Shown: in pieces, positions 1 to 10,156 of the stretch
Layout: each line of letters starts with the position of its first letter
How positions within the stretch are numbered: the first letter of the stretch is position 1
Made by a program: the position numbers and the translations under genes
Notes under the pieces: generated by a model
What the model was told of the DNA's origin: nothing
Databases searched by the model: none
Seen by the model: the letters and a program-made list of their open reading frames with translations, nothing else
Assembly: GCA_034336665.1 (NCBI GenBank)
Contig: CM067589.1
Location: 3,191,290-3,255,289 of the forward strand
Direction: 5' to 3'
DNA from: Luscinia megarhynchos
Lineage: Eukaryota; Chordata; Aves; Passeriformes; Turdidae
Length of the DNA stretch: 64,000 bases

Positions 1-1940
1 CAGTCAATGCCAACCCACTCACCCGGCCGCGCCTGCCCTACGCCATCCTCTTTGCCATCGGGGGCTGGAGCGGGGGCGGCGCCACCAGCGCCATCGAGAC
101 CTACGACGGCCGCACTGACAAGTGGCTGAACATCCCCTGGGAGCAAGAGAGCCCCGTTGCCTATCATGGCTCAGCTTATTTGAAAGGCCACGTCTATGTT
201 ATCGGCGGATTCGATGGCACAGATTATTTCAACATCGTCAAACGGTTCGATCCGCTCCAGAAGACGTGGCAGCAGGTAGCACCCATGCACTCACGGCGCT
301 GCTACGTCAGCGTCACCGTTGTGGACAACTTCATCTATGCCATGGGAGGGTTTGATGGGTACATGCGGCTCAACACAGCAGAGCGGTATGACCCAGACAC
401 CAACCAGTGGACCCTGATCACCCCCATGCACGAGCAGAGGAGTGACGCCAGTGCAACCACGCTGAATGGAAAGGTAAATTAACCCCAACTAAGAGCAGCT
501 GGGGTTGCAGCATGAAGAAAGTTAACATAAATCCTTGCTAAATTAGTAATACTTAAATTCATAACAATTCATTACATCCTGGAGCTACAGATATAAAGCA
601 GCCTGCCTGGTGTGGCACAGATGTGACCAGGAGTACAAAAATTCTTCCAGAAGTGCTGCCCACCTGGTGCCTGACAGCCCTTTTCCTGGCCATAGGTGCA
701 ATACCAGGTCTCTCTGCTTCATGCAGCTTGGAAAATCAAGAGCTGAAATCTTGCTGGCATCAACTCTTTGCACTGCTGCTACAAGACCATTCCCATTCTA
801 AAACAAAACACCCCAAAAATCCTGCTACACCATCCATTTTCTCAACATGTTTCCTTACCAAGGGTCTAACCACCCCATTCACAGTTTCCCACCTCTCCTG
901 TCTCCAGGTGTACATCTGTGGTGGGTTTGATGGCGATCAGTGCCTCAGCTCAGCTGAAACGTTTGACCCCACCACAAACCAGTGGTCCCTGATCGCCCCA
1001 ATGAGCAGCAGGAGGAGTGGAGTTGGGGTGATGGCGTACGGGAACCACGTGTACGCGGTAAGGGCCAACACCACCCAGCACTGCAGCCCTTTGGGTGCCT
1101 GCAGTTCCCAGACCTCCAGGGTGGCCAAATGTTTACATGAGGTTTAGGGAAGTCAGAGCCAGAACAGTTGATGCACTTCCCGAGAATGTTATCACCCATC
1201 ACACGCTTTTGAGTAGGAAAATGGTGTTTGGCAATGTTTAAGCAGCTGCAGCAAAGAACGTAATTTCTGCCATGCCAAGAGCATCAGCAGCACACAGCAG
1301 GGGCTTGGGCCCTTGTTCATCCATTGTTTATCCTCTCCATGGACTGCATTCAACCTCTGGAGAACTATCAAAATTAACAGTTGTATGAAGTGCTTTGGAA
1401 AGCTCCTCAGAGCAGGGAGCAATAAGCAAGAGCCATGTTCAGAGATCTCATGCTCTCCTCCAAGCTCTGACTGCAGCCATGGAGGTGGAGCAGTTCCCAT
1501 CTCCCTGTGAGTGCCAGGACTGGCTGAGGAAAGGCCCCTTTCAAGCTCTGTCCCTTTGGCATTCACAGGTTGGAGGGTTTGATGGGAACAGCCGGCTCCA
1601 GAGCGTGGAAGCGTACAACCCCATCACCAACGCCTGGCACGCCGTGCCCTCCATGCTAAACCCACGCAGCAACTTTGGCATTGAGGTGATGGACGGCCTG
1701 TTGTTCGTGGTCGGGGGCTTTAATGGGTTCAGCACCACCGTTGCCACCGAGTGCTACGAGGAGGACACCAACGAGTGGTACGACGCCCACAGCATGGGCA
1801 TCACCCGCAGTGCCGTCAGCTGCTGCGTGGTGCCAGGGCTCTCCAACGTCATGGAATACATCGCCAGGCAACACTACTACCAGCACAGCTCCTCCATGGA
1901 CATCTTGTTCACCAGTTCAACTCGGAGCTCGCCGTTGTAA
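1..1940 (+). CDS. KLHL10: KLHL10, 3' part (kelch domain); 5' exons outside window
   Basis: Kelch-like protein 10 is a substrate adaptor for CUL3 ubiquitin ligase in male germ cells. Three exons are visible: <1..473 (open in the frame starting at base 3), 908..1057 and 1569..1940 (TAA at 1938-1940), each bounded by GT/AG and joining in phase 0. They give about 330 residues against roughly 608 for the mammalian protein, so the BTB and BACK domains lie upstream of the window. Six kelch repeats can be read, with double-glycine cores such as AIGGWSG, VIGGFDG, AMGGFDG, ICGGFDG, AVGGFDG (built across the 1057/1569 junction) and VVGGFNG. The near-terminal motif SCCVVPGLSNV matches KLHL10 closely. The tail after that motif (ending SSTRSSPL) looks lineage-specific. 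The gene runs tail-to-tail with KLHL11. Family identification rests on recalled orthologues; the exon borders are seen directly. Confidence 0.93.
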
Positions 1941-2075
1941 ATAGTTCCCCTTAGCTAGGAGTGTTGTGATCAGCCATCACTGGATGCTTGTGTAAATAGT
2001 TCTGCGTATCTAATAAAGTCTTCTGAGCATCCCATCATTGGATGCCTGTGTAAATAGTCCTCTTTAGGTAATAAA
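1936..2075 (+). promoter_or_regulatory. KLHL10: KLHL10 3' end with duplicated poly(A) signal
   Basis: Two AATAAA hexamers lie at 2012-2017 and 2070-2075, 72 and 130 bases after the stop codon. They sit in near-identical tandem segments of about 58 bp. The decamer TGTAAATAGT occurs at 1936-1945 (where it contains the stop codon), 1991-2000 and 2049-2058. Either hexamer could end the KLHL10 transcript. Confidence 0.75.
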
Positions 2076-2099
2076 GTCCCCATGGCAGCAAGGGAGTAT

Positions 2100-5000
2100 G
2101 TTCTCTTGTTCTGAAATAGAAACAATTGTAATAGGCCAAAAGCATCATTAGGATTTTAACTTTTCACTCAACAGCACTACCCAATGTATTAGCCACACCC
2201 TATACATCAACTAAAAAAAATCAAAAGCACAACAGAATGCTAGAGAAATAAAAGGTTTATTTTCATTAATTCACCTCTTACAATAAACTTTAGTACAGTG
2301 TGTTTAAGATCAAGAACAGGACAGCAGGATCTGTTTCAAAGGGCCTATGACACACACTACTTTACCTCACAGGTAAAGACAGGAGTGCTGCTCCCCAGGA
2401 AACTGCTGTCCCTCTGTTAATATGCCAGGAGAGCAGAGCTGCTGCAACCCACAGTGACATGGACCCACGAGGAGAATCTGACTATTAATGGTCACCAAAC
2501 AGCTCGTTAGTTCCACACTCTACATTCATATTAGTAACAGGGTTAGATCCTCAAGAGCACCTGTCTCATCAAATTCCACCCAGGGCTGTCAAATGGGAGA
2601 TGGCTTGTTCCCCAACCTAAGGTGGATGGAGCTGAAAATAAAGCCACAAATCACCTTCTTCGAAGTCCATTGGATGTTACAACATCCTGTTACAAGGCTG
2701 TATTAAGAACAACATAAAAAGTTTTAATTCCTTGGGACTGGGTTTGTTGTCAGCCACCAGGGTATTCCGCAAGATGAGCCAAGAGTTTGGATTTTAATAT
2801 TTACTGTAATGGATAAAAATGCCATTGCAACAGCCAAGCAAAACGCTGGGTACAGTTGTTCACAGCACATGTAACATCGGGCAGTTTGCATCATCTCTGG
2901 AGTGGTCTCCCACTATGTGCAAGGGAGTCATTAAAAACATACACAGCCCCTGGCTACTAATGGAGTATCCAAGTAGTTTTAAATTATTTTGCACACATAT
3001 GGCCCCTGGGAGTTACTACAGTGACCACCAGCGGGTGCCACTGGTACTTTTGAGCAGAAAGCCACGTGTGTTTGGTGGCAGGTATCAGGACAGGTGTAGA
3101 GCTGATTGTCCTAAAGAGGAGGAAAACTCCCCAACGTCCTTTTCCCTCCGTGAGGCCAGCAGTCAGCCTTCTCACCCTTACTGAACACACACTGGGATCC
3201 TGCTGGCAGCTGACCAGCCTCTAGAAACACATGGGAAGAATTCCCAGGTTTTTGTTTATGGGATCATTTGATAAACAAATCTATGGTGGTCAAGGGCACA
3301 AGGAATTGTTATGGATACACAGGCTTGTGGGCTGAACTGCAGCCAGAGCCATGAATGCAATTCTCCCAACACCTCATCAGTCACAGACCATATAAATGCC
3401 ACTGGTCCCCTGGGATTCAAGGCTAAAAAACCCCAACTGCTTACAACTACTGCAGAACTGGCAGAGCAAACATGAAGAGCTCTGGGGCTCTGTGCTGCTG
3501 CCAGGCCCCCCCAGAGCCCATGGAGGGACAGCACAGCACACACGGCATGCAGCTGGCACACACAGGTTACCTGGCCAGGGATGGGGCTGGGCTCACACTG
3601 CCTCTCACTGGAGTGCTTTTAGTAACGCCACAGCTTGTCCGTCAGCCCAAAGTCCTCCTGGGAAGTGCAATAGCAATTTTGCTTAGAAAAAGCAAGACTG
3701 CAAGGTTTGTTCTCGCCTCTTTGCTGCACAGTGCCACACATTAAATATTCAGCTCCTATTTCAACTCAACCATCTTGGTGTTTCTCCCTACAAATTCTCT
3801 GTATTTGATGACAGACTACAAGAGAGCTTGGAGAGAGCTGTGGTGGTGACCTACCACTCCCCAACTGCTTGTTAAATCCCTCCAGCTGCTTCAGCAGAGT
3901 GGAGGACATTACCTCCTCTCCATTGTTTTGGTGCAAAGTCTGGGAAAGTATCTTAAAATCAGCTCCCACAAATTGCTGTTACATTGATGGATTCAGTTTG
4001 CACACTTTATCACAAACTGCTGCAGGAGCAGCAATTCTGCACCTACTCCAGCCAGACCTGCAAGAGTCCATGAGTCAGACTCCATGGATCAATCCCCAGC
4101 TTACAGGCCTGCAGCAGCTGTTTGGGAACAGTCACCTGCAAACATCACCTTAAACTCACCTATTTCCTCTTGCATGAAGCCAGTAGCATAGACTTCACCT
4201 GCCCCAAGAACCAAACAGGCAAAGAAAATACAACATGGTTACAACAGAGGAGTAAACAGAGATAAACTGTTCAGAATTTCAAGTTTGGTAGTTTTTTTAA
4301 CTAAGGCTGGAGACTCTCTCACAGACAAGCTGTTGATATCAAAGTGGCCCATGAACCATAAAGTGGAGCATTACAGGATGTACACAAGAGAAACCTTTAC
4401 ACACTAAGTGGTGGAAAGACTTACCCCAAGTTTCAGATATGATCTGGGCTGCCTGTTGAACTGGAAAAGGAGAATGAGCAGCTCAGGAAGCAAAACAATG
4501 AAGACCAAAACAAACCCCAAACTGGTTAAAAGCTCTTTGCAAAGAAGTCACCCACATCAAAACCACCAGCAAATCATCAATGAACCAAGAACAGTAACAG
4601 ATTTTCCAGAAAGGTTTGTCTACATAAATTTTGTAATACCCAGGTTACTCCTCCCATTCCCTTCCCTAAGATCCTGAGTTACACTGCATGGAAAAACCTG
4701 GAACATTCAAAAGAAGGGAAGGATGGGGAGAAAACGAGGTAGGAAGTATGCACTGAAACTGTTGGTAAATGAAAAGGTCCTGGAGCTTCTTGGACTGGGA
4801 AGGAGTGCTCAGTGGGACAGGTAACTGAGAGGCAGGGATACTCCAAAGGGACTATCTCACCTTCTGCTCCCTGGGAGTGCTGCAGGAAGCAGTCCAGAGC
4901 CAATCAGGGCACTTGCATCTACAGCCACCTCAAAATACCACAAGGTGTTTAAATGAGCTTAAATCTCACCCCCACAACAAGTGGGGAAATTCAGATACTT

Positions 5001-6059
5001 GGAGACTCTGAAAGCCCAGCTCTCCCCCTGCAGGAGCACCCGTGCCAGCTTGGCACAGAGCTGCAGCACAGCTGCTGGGAGTCCCCTGGGACAGCAGGAG
5101 GGCAAAGGCTTCTGATTGTCAGAGGCAGGCTGGGAACAGCAGGGACTCTTCCATCACTTTTTACTAGAATCAAAACGTGCAACATCTGAGAAGAGACCTA
5201 TGAGTAGCTCAGGTGTCACTACATTCCCGTGAAATAACCCCACTTTCACTGATCCACTCTGACAGAACTGAACAACCAGTGTGGGTGGGTGCCTCCTTGC
5301 TGGTTGTCACTCCTTCACTCAGGCTGTTGACCCAAGTTCTTAAGTTTGAGACAGACTCAAACCCGCAAATACACCTGAAAAAAAATCCACTGCCCCAAGC
5401 TCTCTTTTAGCAAGTGTCTTGTGTCCAACCAATCATCCATTTATAAACAAACTCTGCAGCCTCTCTATAATACACAAATACAAAATATTTAATACACGTA
5501 GAAACATCCTGAAGTAATTTCATAAAGAAAGATTGTGCTTTTGTTTCATACAGAACTATTGCACTTGCCTCCAGCTTGGGAAAGCCAAGTACACCAACAC
5601 CAATCCTGTGAAGTTTAGTCACTGAGGAGAGAATCAAAGGAATGTCAAGAGATAAGTGCAAATGAAACAGGTGCTTTCAAGCACACACAAATGTAACCAC
5701 TAAATTATTAAGAGAGAGATCTTTGATCTTCCAAGTAGAACTGTTAGAGACTAAATCTACAGAAACCCTTGGAACCAAAGATCTGAGGAGTGAAGTAACA
5801 GGCTTAATGCTCCCGGAGACATTTCACAGCCCGATACAGGCTACAGCTTTTCCCTGGGCATCATTAAGGAATACTGTTAAATTCATGGAGTGTCTCAATC
5901 CCTACCCACCCTCAACTTCTGAGCTTCTGAATTTCCAGTACACAACAGATGCCGATTTTATGCATCAAATCCAATCCACACCCTCATGTCTTACAAAGAC
6001 ACATCAAGCCTAACAAACAGGTTTATTTCCTAGGCTCATCAGGTGTGATACTGCAGACA
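2100..6059 (-). other. KLHL11 3' flank / probable long 3'UTR; no gene seen
   Basis: About 4 kb of AT-balanced sequence has no convincing coding exon on either strand. On the minus strand an AATAAA lies at 6022-6027, only about 33 bases after the KLHL11 stop and followed by GT-rich sequence. Another lies at 2256-2261. The proximal signal would give a very short 3'UTR and the distal one about 3.8 kb, ending about 180 bp from the KLHL10 poly(A) signals. Which is used cannot be told from sequence. Open frames here are short and lack splice or family support. Confidence 0.5.
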
Positions 6060-8349
6060 CTAGCACTCGATCTGGGAGCGCGGGATCCTCCGTAAGCTCA
6101 GGGAGTATCGGTGCATCTCCTGCATCTGCCTTTCCTGCATCTGCCTTTCCTGCATTTGCCTTATTCTATCTTTTTGCCACATGAGATTTTGTGGCATGGG
6201 GTACCTCTGTGTTCCCTGCAGGCACCTGAAGGGGATCCTCACGTGGCAGGCAGTGGCTCTGCAGCGGGGCTGTGGCATTGGGGGCAGGAGCATCCATCGC
6301 TTCCGCTCGGCGCAGTAGCGATAGGCCTCCTTCCTGTACTGCTTGTCAATGTCATCGCTGTTCTTCCACCCCCCGATGATAAACACATCATCTTTGTAGT
6401 AACAAATAGCTGCTCCTTCAATGCTCAGGACCTCGGGGGGCAAGGATTCCAGGATTTCATCCGAGGCCCTGCTGGAGATCTTTCCCTTGGCCTCCTCATT
6501 GTCTATGGGGTAACTCTTGGGGCAGCACGATGCGGTGTGGTAGAAGTTGGTGTTGGCAACAGACATCTGGAAAGAGCAGTAGTTGTCAATGAGGGGCAGG
6601 GACTCCACGTCCTGCCACTGCCTGGTTTCAGCATCGTATCTGATAATAACAGCCCTCAGCCCATCCTCGCTGTCGCTGTCAACCGGGGTGCGGGCGGCCA
6701 CGTACACAAACCGGTCCTCCACGGACACAGCTTTGACATCCCGCAGGATCTTTGGTGCCGACTCCAGGTTCAGCCATTTGTCCTGCTCAGGATTATAAAT
6801 GGCCACATCTTTAAAACCTGGACTGAAATTGCCGTGTCCACCAATACTGTACAAGTTGCCTTTCACTTCAGTAAGGCCAAAGGAATGCTTCCTGGTGATT
6901 AGGTTCGAAACCTGCTCCCAAATATTTCTGTTTGGATTGTACCTTTCCACAGTCTTGGCAAACCCCGGTTCCATGGAGCCAGCCACGTACACGTAGGACT
7001 CTGTCACGGCCACAGCATGCCCGTCCAGGTGGTTGTGGATGTGAGGCAGGTTGACCCACCTGTCCTCATCGATGAAGTAGCCCACGCACTCGCTCAGGTA
7101 GTCGCCGCCCTCGGACACGCCGCCGATGACCATGATGACGTCCATGTTCTGGCCAAAGCGCGGCAGCAGCGCGGCGGGACAGGCGGAATGCTGCAGGTTG
7201 CCGGACTGCAGGTTCTCAGAGCGCAGGGCATGGCTCTCCACGGCCTCCGACACCAGCTTCACACAGGCCTCGTTGCACAGCACCAGCCGCTCGGATTTGA
7301 CGTGGCGAGTCAGGTATGTGGGTTTCATCTGAGACAATCTTAGCAGCTTAAAGAGATCTTCAAAGTACCTCTCTCTTTCTTCAGGATTTTTCTGAACCCA
7401 CTTCAAAACAGTCTCAAAGAGGATTTCTTCAGAATCCACCGTGATCTCTGAGTCTGACAGCCAGTCCCGGACAAGGTGAAACGGCAAAGTGTAGAACTCC
7501 TCATCTTGGATGACTTTGTGGAAGTTTCTCCTGATCATATCCTGCGCTTTGAGGGCCAGCTGATTCAGGGAATACATGTGGGCCAAGCTGTGAACCGCCA
7601 CACAATTGGAGAGGTTCAGTTTCTTCTTCAGAAACTCTCCACAGAAGTCCTTCAACCGTGTCAACAGAAACCTGCAGGACAAACGAGGGAGTTATACATC
7701 CCTGGAGGTGCTCAAGGCCAGGCTGGATGGGGCTGGGAGCAACATGCGATAGTGGAAGGTGTCCCGGTCCATGGCAGGGGGCGGAACGATAGGAACTTCT
7801 ACTGCCAACCCAAACCAGCTCTGATGCCGGGCCCCCCGCCAGCCCCCGCCCCGGCCGCACTTACCTGTCCGCCATCTCCAGCACCTCATGGACGTTGCCG
7901 GGGCTCACGCGGATGGTGCCGGTGTACATGAAACCGATAACGGCCTCCACCGTGTCGGGGTCGGGGCCGCCCTCCGAGCTCCACTTCTGCAGCTCCACGC
8001 GGCCCGAGCGCGACTCCGCGAACCCGCCCGAGAGCAGCGGCGTGAAGTACTCGGTGGCAGCGGCCAGGACGGACCGGTGCGCCCGGTACTCGCGGGCCAT
8101 GCCCGCGCCGCCGAAAGCCAGCGTGATGTCGCAGTACAGGCCATGGCGGCGCTGCTCGTTCTGCCGCCAGGCCAGGTCGGAGCAGTGCGCCGGGCACCCG
8201 AACTCCTCCGCCTCAGCCTCCCCGTCTGCCGCGCCGCCGCGCGGGCCCCCGCGCTCCGCCTCGGCCGCAGGCGGGCCGGGACCGGGGCCGGGGCTGGGAC
8301 CCGGCTGTGGCTGCGGACAGGCCGCGGCCGCCGCCATCTTGTCCGACAT
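6060..8349 (-). CDS. KLHL11: KLHL11, complete, two exons
   Basis: Kelch-like protein 11 is a BTB-BACK-kelch adaptor for CUL3 ubiquitin ligase, and in humans a paraneoplastic autoantigen. CDS is complement(join(6060..7671,7865..8349)), 698 residues against about 708 in human. Exon 1 holds a low-complexity Ala/Pro/Gly N-terminus, then the BTB domain (motifs [22 protein letters not shown]). The splice joins [14 protein letters not shown] with the arginine codon split AG|G. Exon 2 carries the BACK domain and kelch repeats ([35 protein letters not shown]), and ends QIEC as in mammals. I start at the ATG at 8349 (MSDKMAAA). An in-frame ATG at 8493 would add 48 residues, and the next in-frame ATG is at 8337. 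The 193-bp intron contains a CR1 fragment. Near the C-terminus a 15-bp repeat encodes QMQER in tandem. The 5' end lies in a CpG island. Confidence 0.95.
6121..6165 (-). repeat. 15-bp coding tandem repeat in KLHL11
   Basis: Two identical 15-bp units (6121-6135 and 6136-6150) and a diverged third (6151-6165) encode consecutive RQMQE units near the KLHL11 C-terminus. The length is a multiple of three, so the frame is kept. The two identical units imply recent duplication. Confidence 0.9.
7697..7790 (+). mobile_element. CR1 LINE 3'-end fragment in KLHL11 intron
   Basis: The stretch resembles the 3' part of avian CR1 in sense orientation: CTGGAGGTGCTCAAGGCCAG, then GGATGGGGCT, then AGTGGAAGGTGTCC and CATGGCAGGG. 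It fills about half of the 193-bp KLHL11 intron and is antisense to the gene. Confidence 0.75.
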
Positions 8350-8465
8350 GGCGGGCGGGCGCGGCGCTGCCCCCTGGCGGAGCGAGAGCGGCGGTGCGGG
8401 GCAATGGCGGCGCCGTGAGGGGAGCGGCGGCCTGCGCGGCGCGGGACCCGCCGAGAGCCCGCCTC
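8350..8465 (-). promoter_or_regulatory. KLHL11: KLHL11 CpG-island promoter / 5'UTR
   Basis: Very GC- and CpG-rich sequence continues from exon 1 (about 7830-8465) with no TATA box, typical of a broad vertebrate CpG promoter. The transcription start cannot be placed from sequence alone. Confidence 0.55.
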
Positions 8466-8469
8466 CCTT

Positions 8470-8960
8470 AACTCGGGACCCGAATGGATCCACATCCCCT
8501 CAGGCCGGGATGCCCCGGGACCTCCCGGGACACCGCGTCCCCTCACCCCGGGACACCAGCGGATCCCCCGTCCCCTCACCGCGGGACATCCCCGCATCTC
8601 CATCCCCTCAGGCCGGGACACCTCTGGATCACCCGTCCCCTCGGCCGGGAGCCCCCGGGACCTCCCGGGACGCCGCGTCCCCTCAGGCCGGGACTCCTGC
8701 CTCTTCCCCGTCCCCTCAGGCCGGGACAGCCCTGGATCTCCGTCCCCTCAGCCGGGACACCCCCGGATTTCCCGTTCCCCTCAGGCCGGGACACCCCCAG
8801 ATCTCCCGTTCCCCTTAGGCCGGGACTCCCTCGGATCCCCCATCCCCTCAGGCTGGGACAGGACACTCTCCGATCCCCATCCCCTCAGCGCCGTATCTCC
8901 CGTCCCCTCACCCCGGATCTCCATCCCCTCGGCCCAGGGACCCCTCGGCTTCCCCGCCTC
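8470..8960. repeat. GC-rich minisatellite upstream of KLHL11
   Basis: About 490 bp consists of imperfect copies of a unit of roughly 30-36 bp whose core is CCCCTCAGGCCGGGAC followed by a short variable spacer with GGAT. Units differ by substitutions and small indels. Long frames on both strands here come from the repeat and are not genes. Confidence 0.85.
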
Positions 8961-9440
8961 TGCCGCTGCTCCGGTGTCAGGGACCAGACCCAGGCCCGCT
9001 CCACTCAGAGCCTCAGGCAATCCTAATTGTTTTCTTCTGCCCCGTGCCCTCCCTGGCTGCACCGGAGCAGTTAGGAATTCTCTCCCTGGTACACAGTGTC
9101 TTTAATTACAATAACAGTTATAGGTAATTATTTCCTGCTTGCTATAGACACAGTGCAGCTCCCTAACTCTTGTATAATGCTATATCAATCATAGCATTTG
9201 CTTCCTTCTGTTTATTCTCTACTTTACTAAATATTAGCTTTTTTGACCTACAGTGAAACTGGCAAGGTGAAGGCTCGATGTAGTTTGATTTTTATTTCTT
9301 CCCTTTTAAATCACCTGAAACAGACCCTGAGGAGTAATTGCTTTGAAGGCTGTTATTTTGGTAAATGACAACTTGTCACACATCCACTTTAGACACTGTT
9401 TAGGGACAACTTACAAAAGCCACACAAGGAAGAAGAATAA
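8961..9440. other. Intergenic, KLHL11 5' side to ACLY 3' end; nothing recognised
   Basis: The sequence passes from GC-rich repeat edge to AT-rich non-coding DNA with no gene, RNA or repeat family I can recognise. It separates the KLHL11 promoter from the ACLY 3' end; both genes are on the minus strand. Confidence 0.5.
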
Positions 9441-9454
9441 ATTAGTAATGTGTG

Positions 9455-9460
9455 TTTATT
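9455..9460 (-). promoter_or_regulatory. ACLY: ACLY poly(A) signal
   Basis: TTTATT on the plus strand reads AATAAA on the ACLY strand, about 700 bases downstream of the stop codon. The stretch 9461-10156 is then a 3'UTR of ordinary length. No better hexamer was seen in between. Confidence 0.65.
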
Positions 9461-10156
9461 TGCATTTGGTTACAATACACAGACAAGGAGGACACTGAAA
9501 TTATTACTGAGATTTTTGCAGCTGCAGATTACATGAGTGACAGGGCACAGAGCAGAGGAAAGGAGAGGTTGTTTGCATAAATACAGACACTGGAGTACAG
9601 GGATTTCACAGTTTTCACAGCAGTATGTTACAACTTTACACTTCAAATTACTACACCAGCTTGAGTAACATTGGTTATACGTCAGCAGTGGTCCCAGGAT
9701 TCAGGTACAGTCAGACCAAGGATAAGAACATGGTAAACAAATTGAAAAACAACAAACAACAACAAAAAAAATCCAAATCATGGCTTATGGGAACGACAGG
9801 CACATTCCCCTCATGGGAAAGGTATAGCTTGTTACCAGAGTTAGGTTCAGTAAGGCATACCTATGAGCCAAACGCTAGCCCCCAAACCCTAAATCACTTC
9901 TGGAAACAAAATGAAATAAGAATAGAAAAAATAAAAGTGTGAGACAGTATTAAATACAGCAGGTAACAGAAGGAATAGCACAAGTTTTGGTTTTATTAGA
10001 GTAAGTTTCTATCCTTATAAAACAGTCACTTTGCACAGTCTGACCAGGCAGCTCAACATCTCTGTCCCAATAATCATCTTTATACATCACAGTCCCACTG
10101 TGGCTGTCTCCTGGACAGGTTTCTGTCCTGGTGCATTCCAAGGCAACCCCAGCTCC

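Noticed and set aside
8484..8493. Upstream in-frame ATG for KLHL11 (48-residue N-terminal extension)
   Set aside because: The extension has no resemblance to known KLHL11 N-termini as recalled, and the ATG at 8349 lies in better context with the Ala-rich start typical of the family.
7895..9026. Long plus-strand frames opposite KLHL11 exon 1 and across the minisatellite
   Set aside because: Antisense shadow of a GC-rich exon and of a tandem repeat. The Pro/Gly/Arg-rich repetitive product is typical of such shadows.
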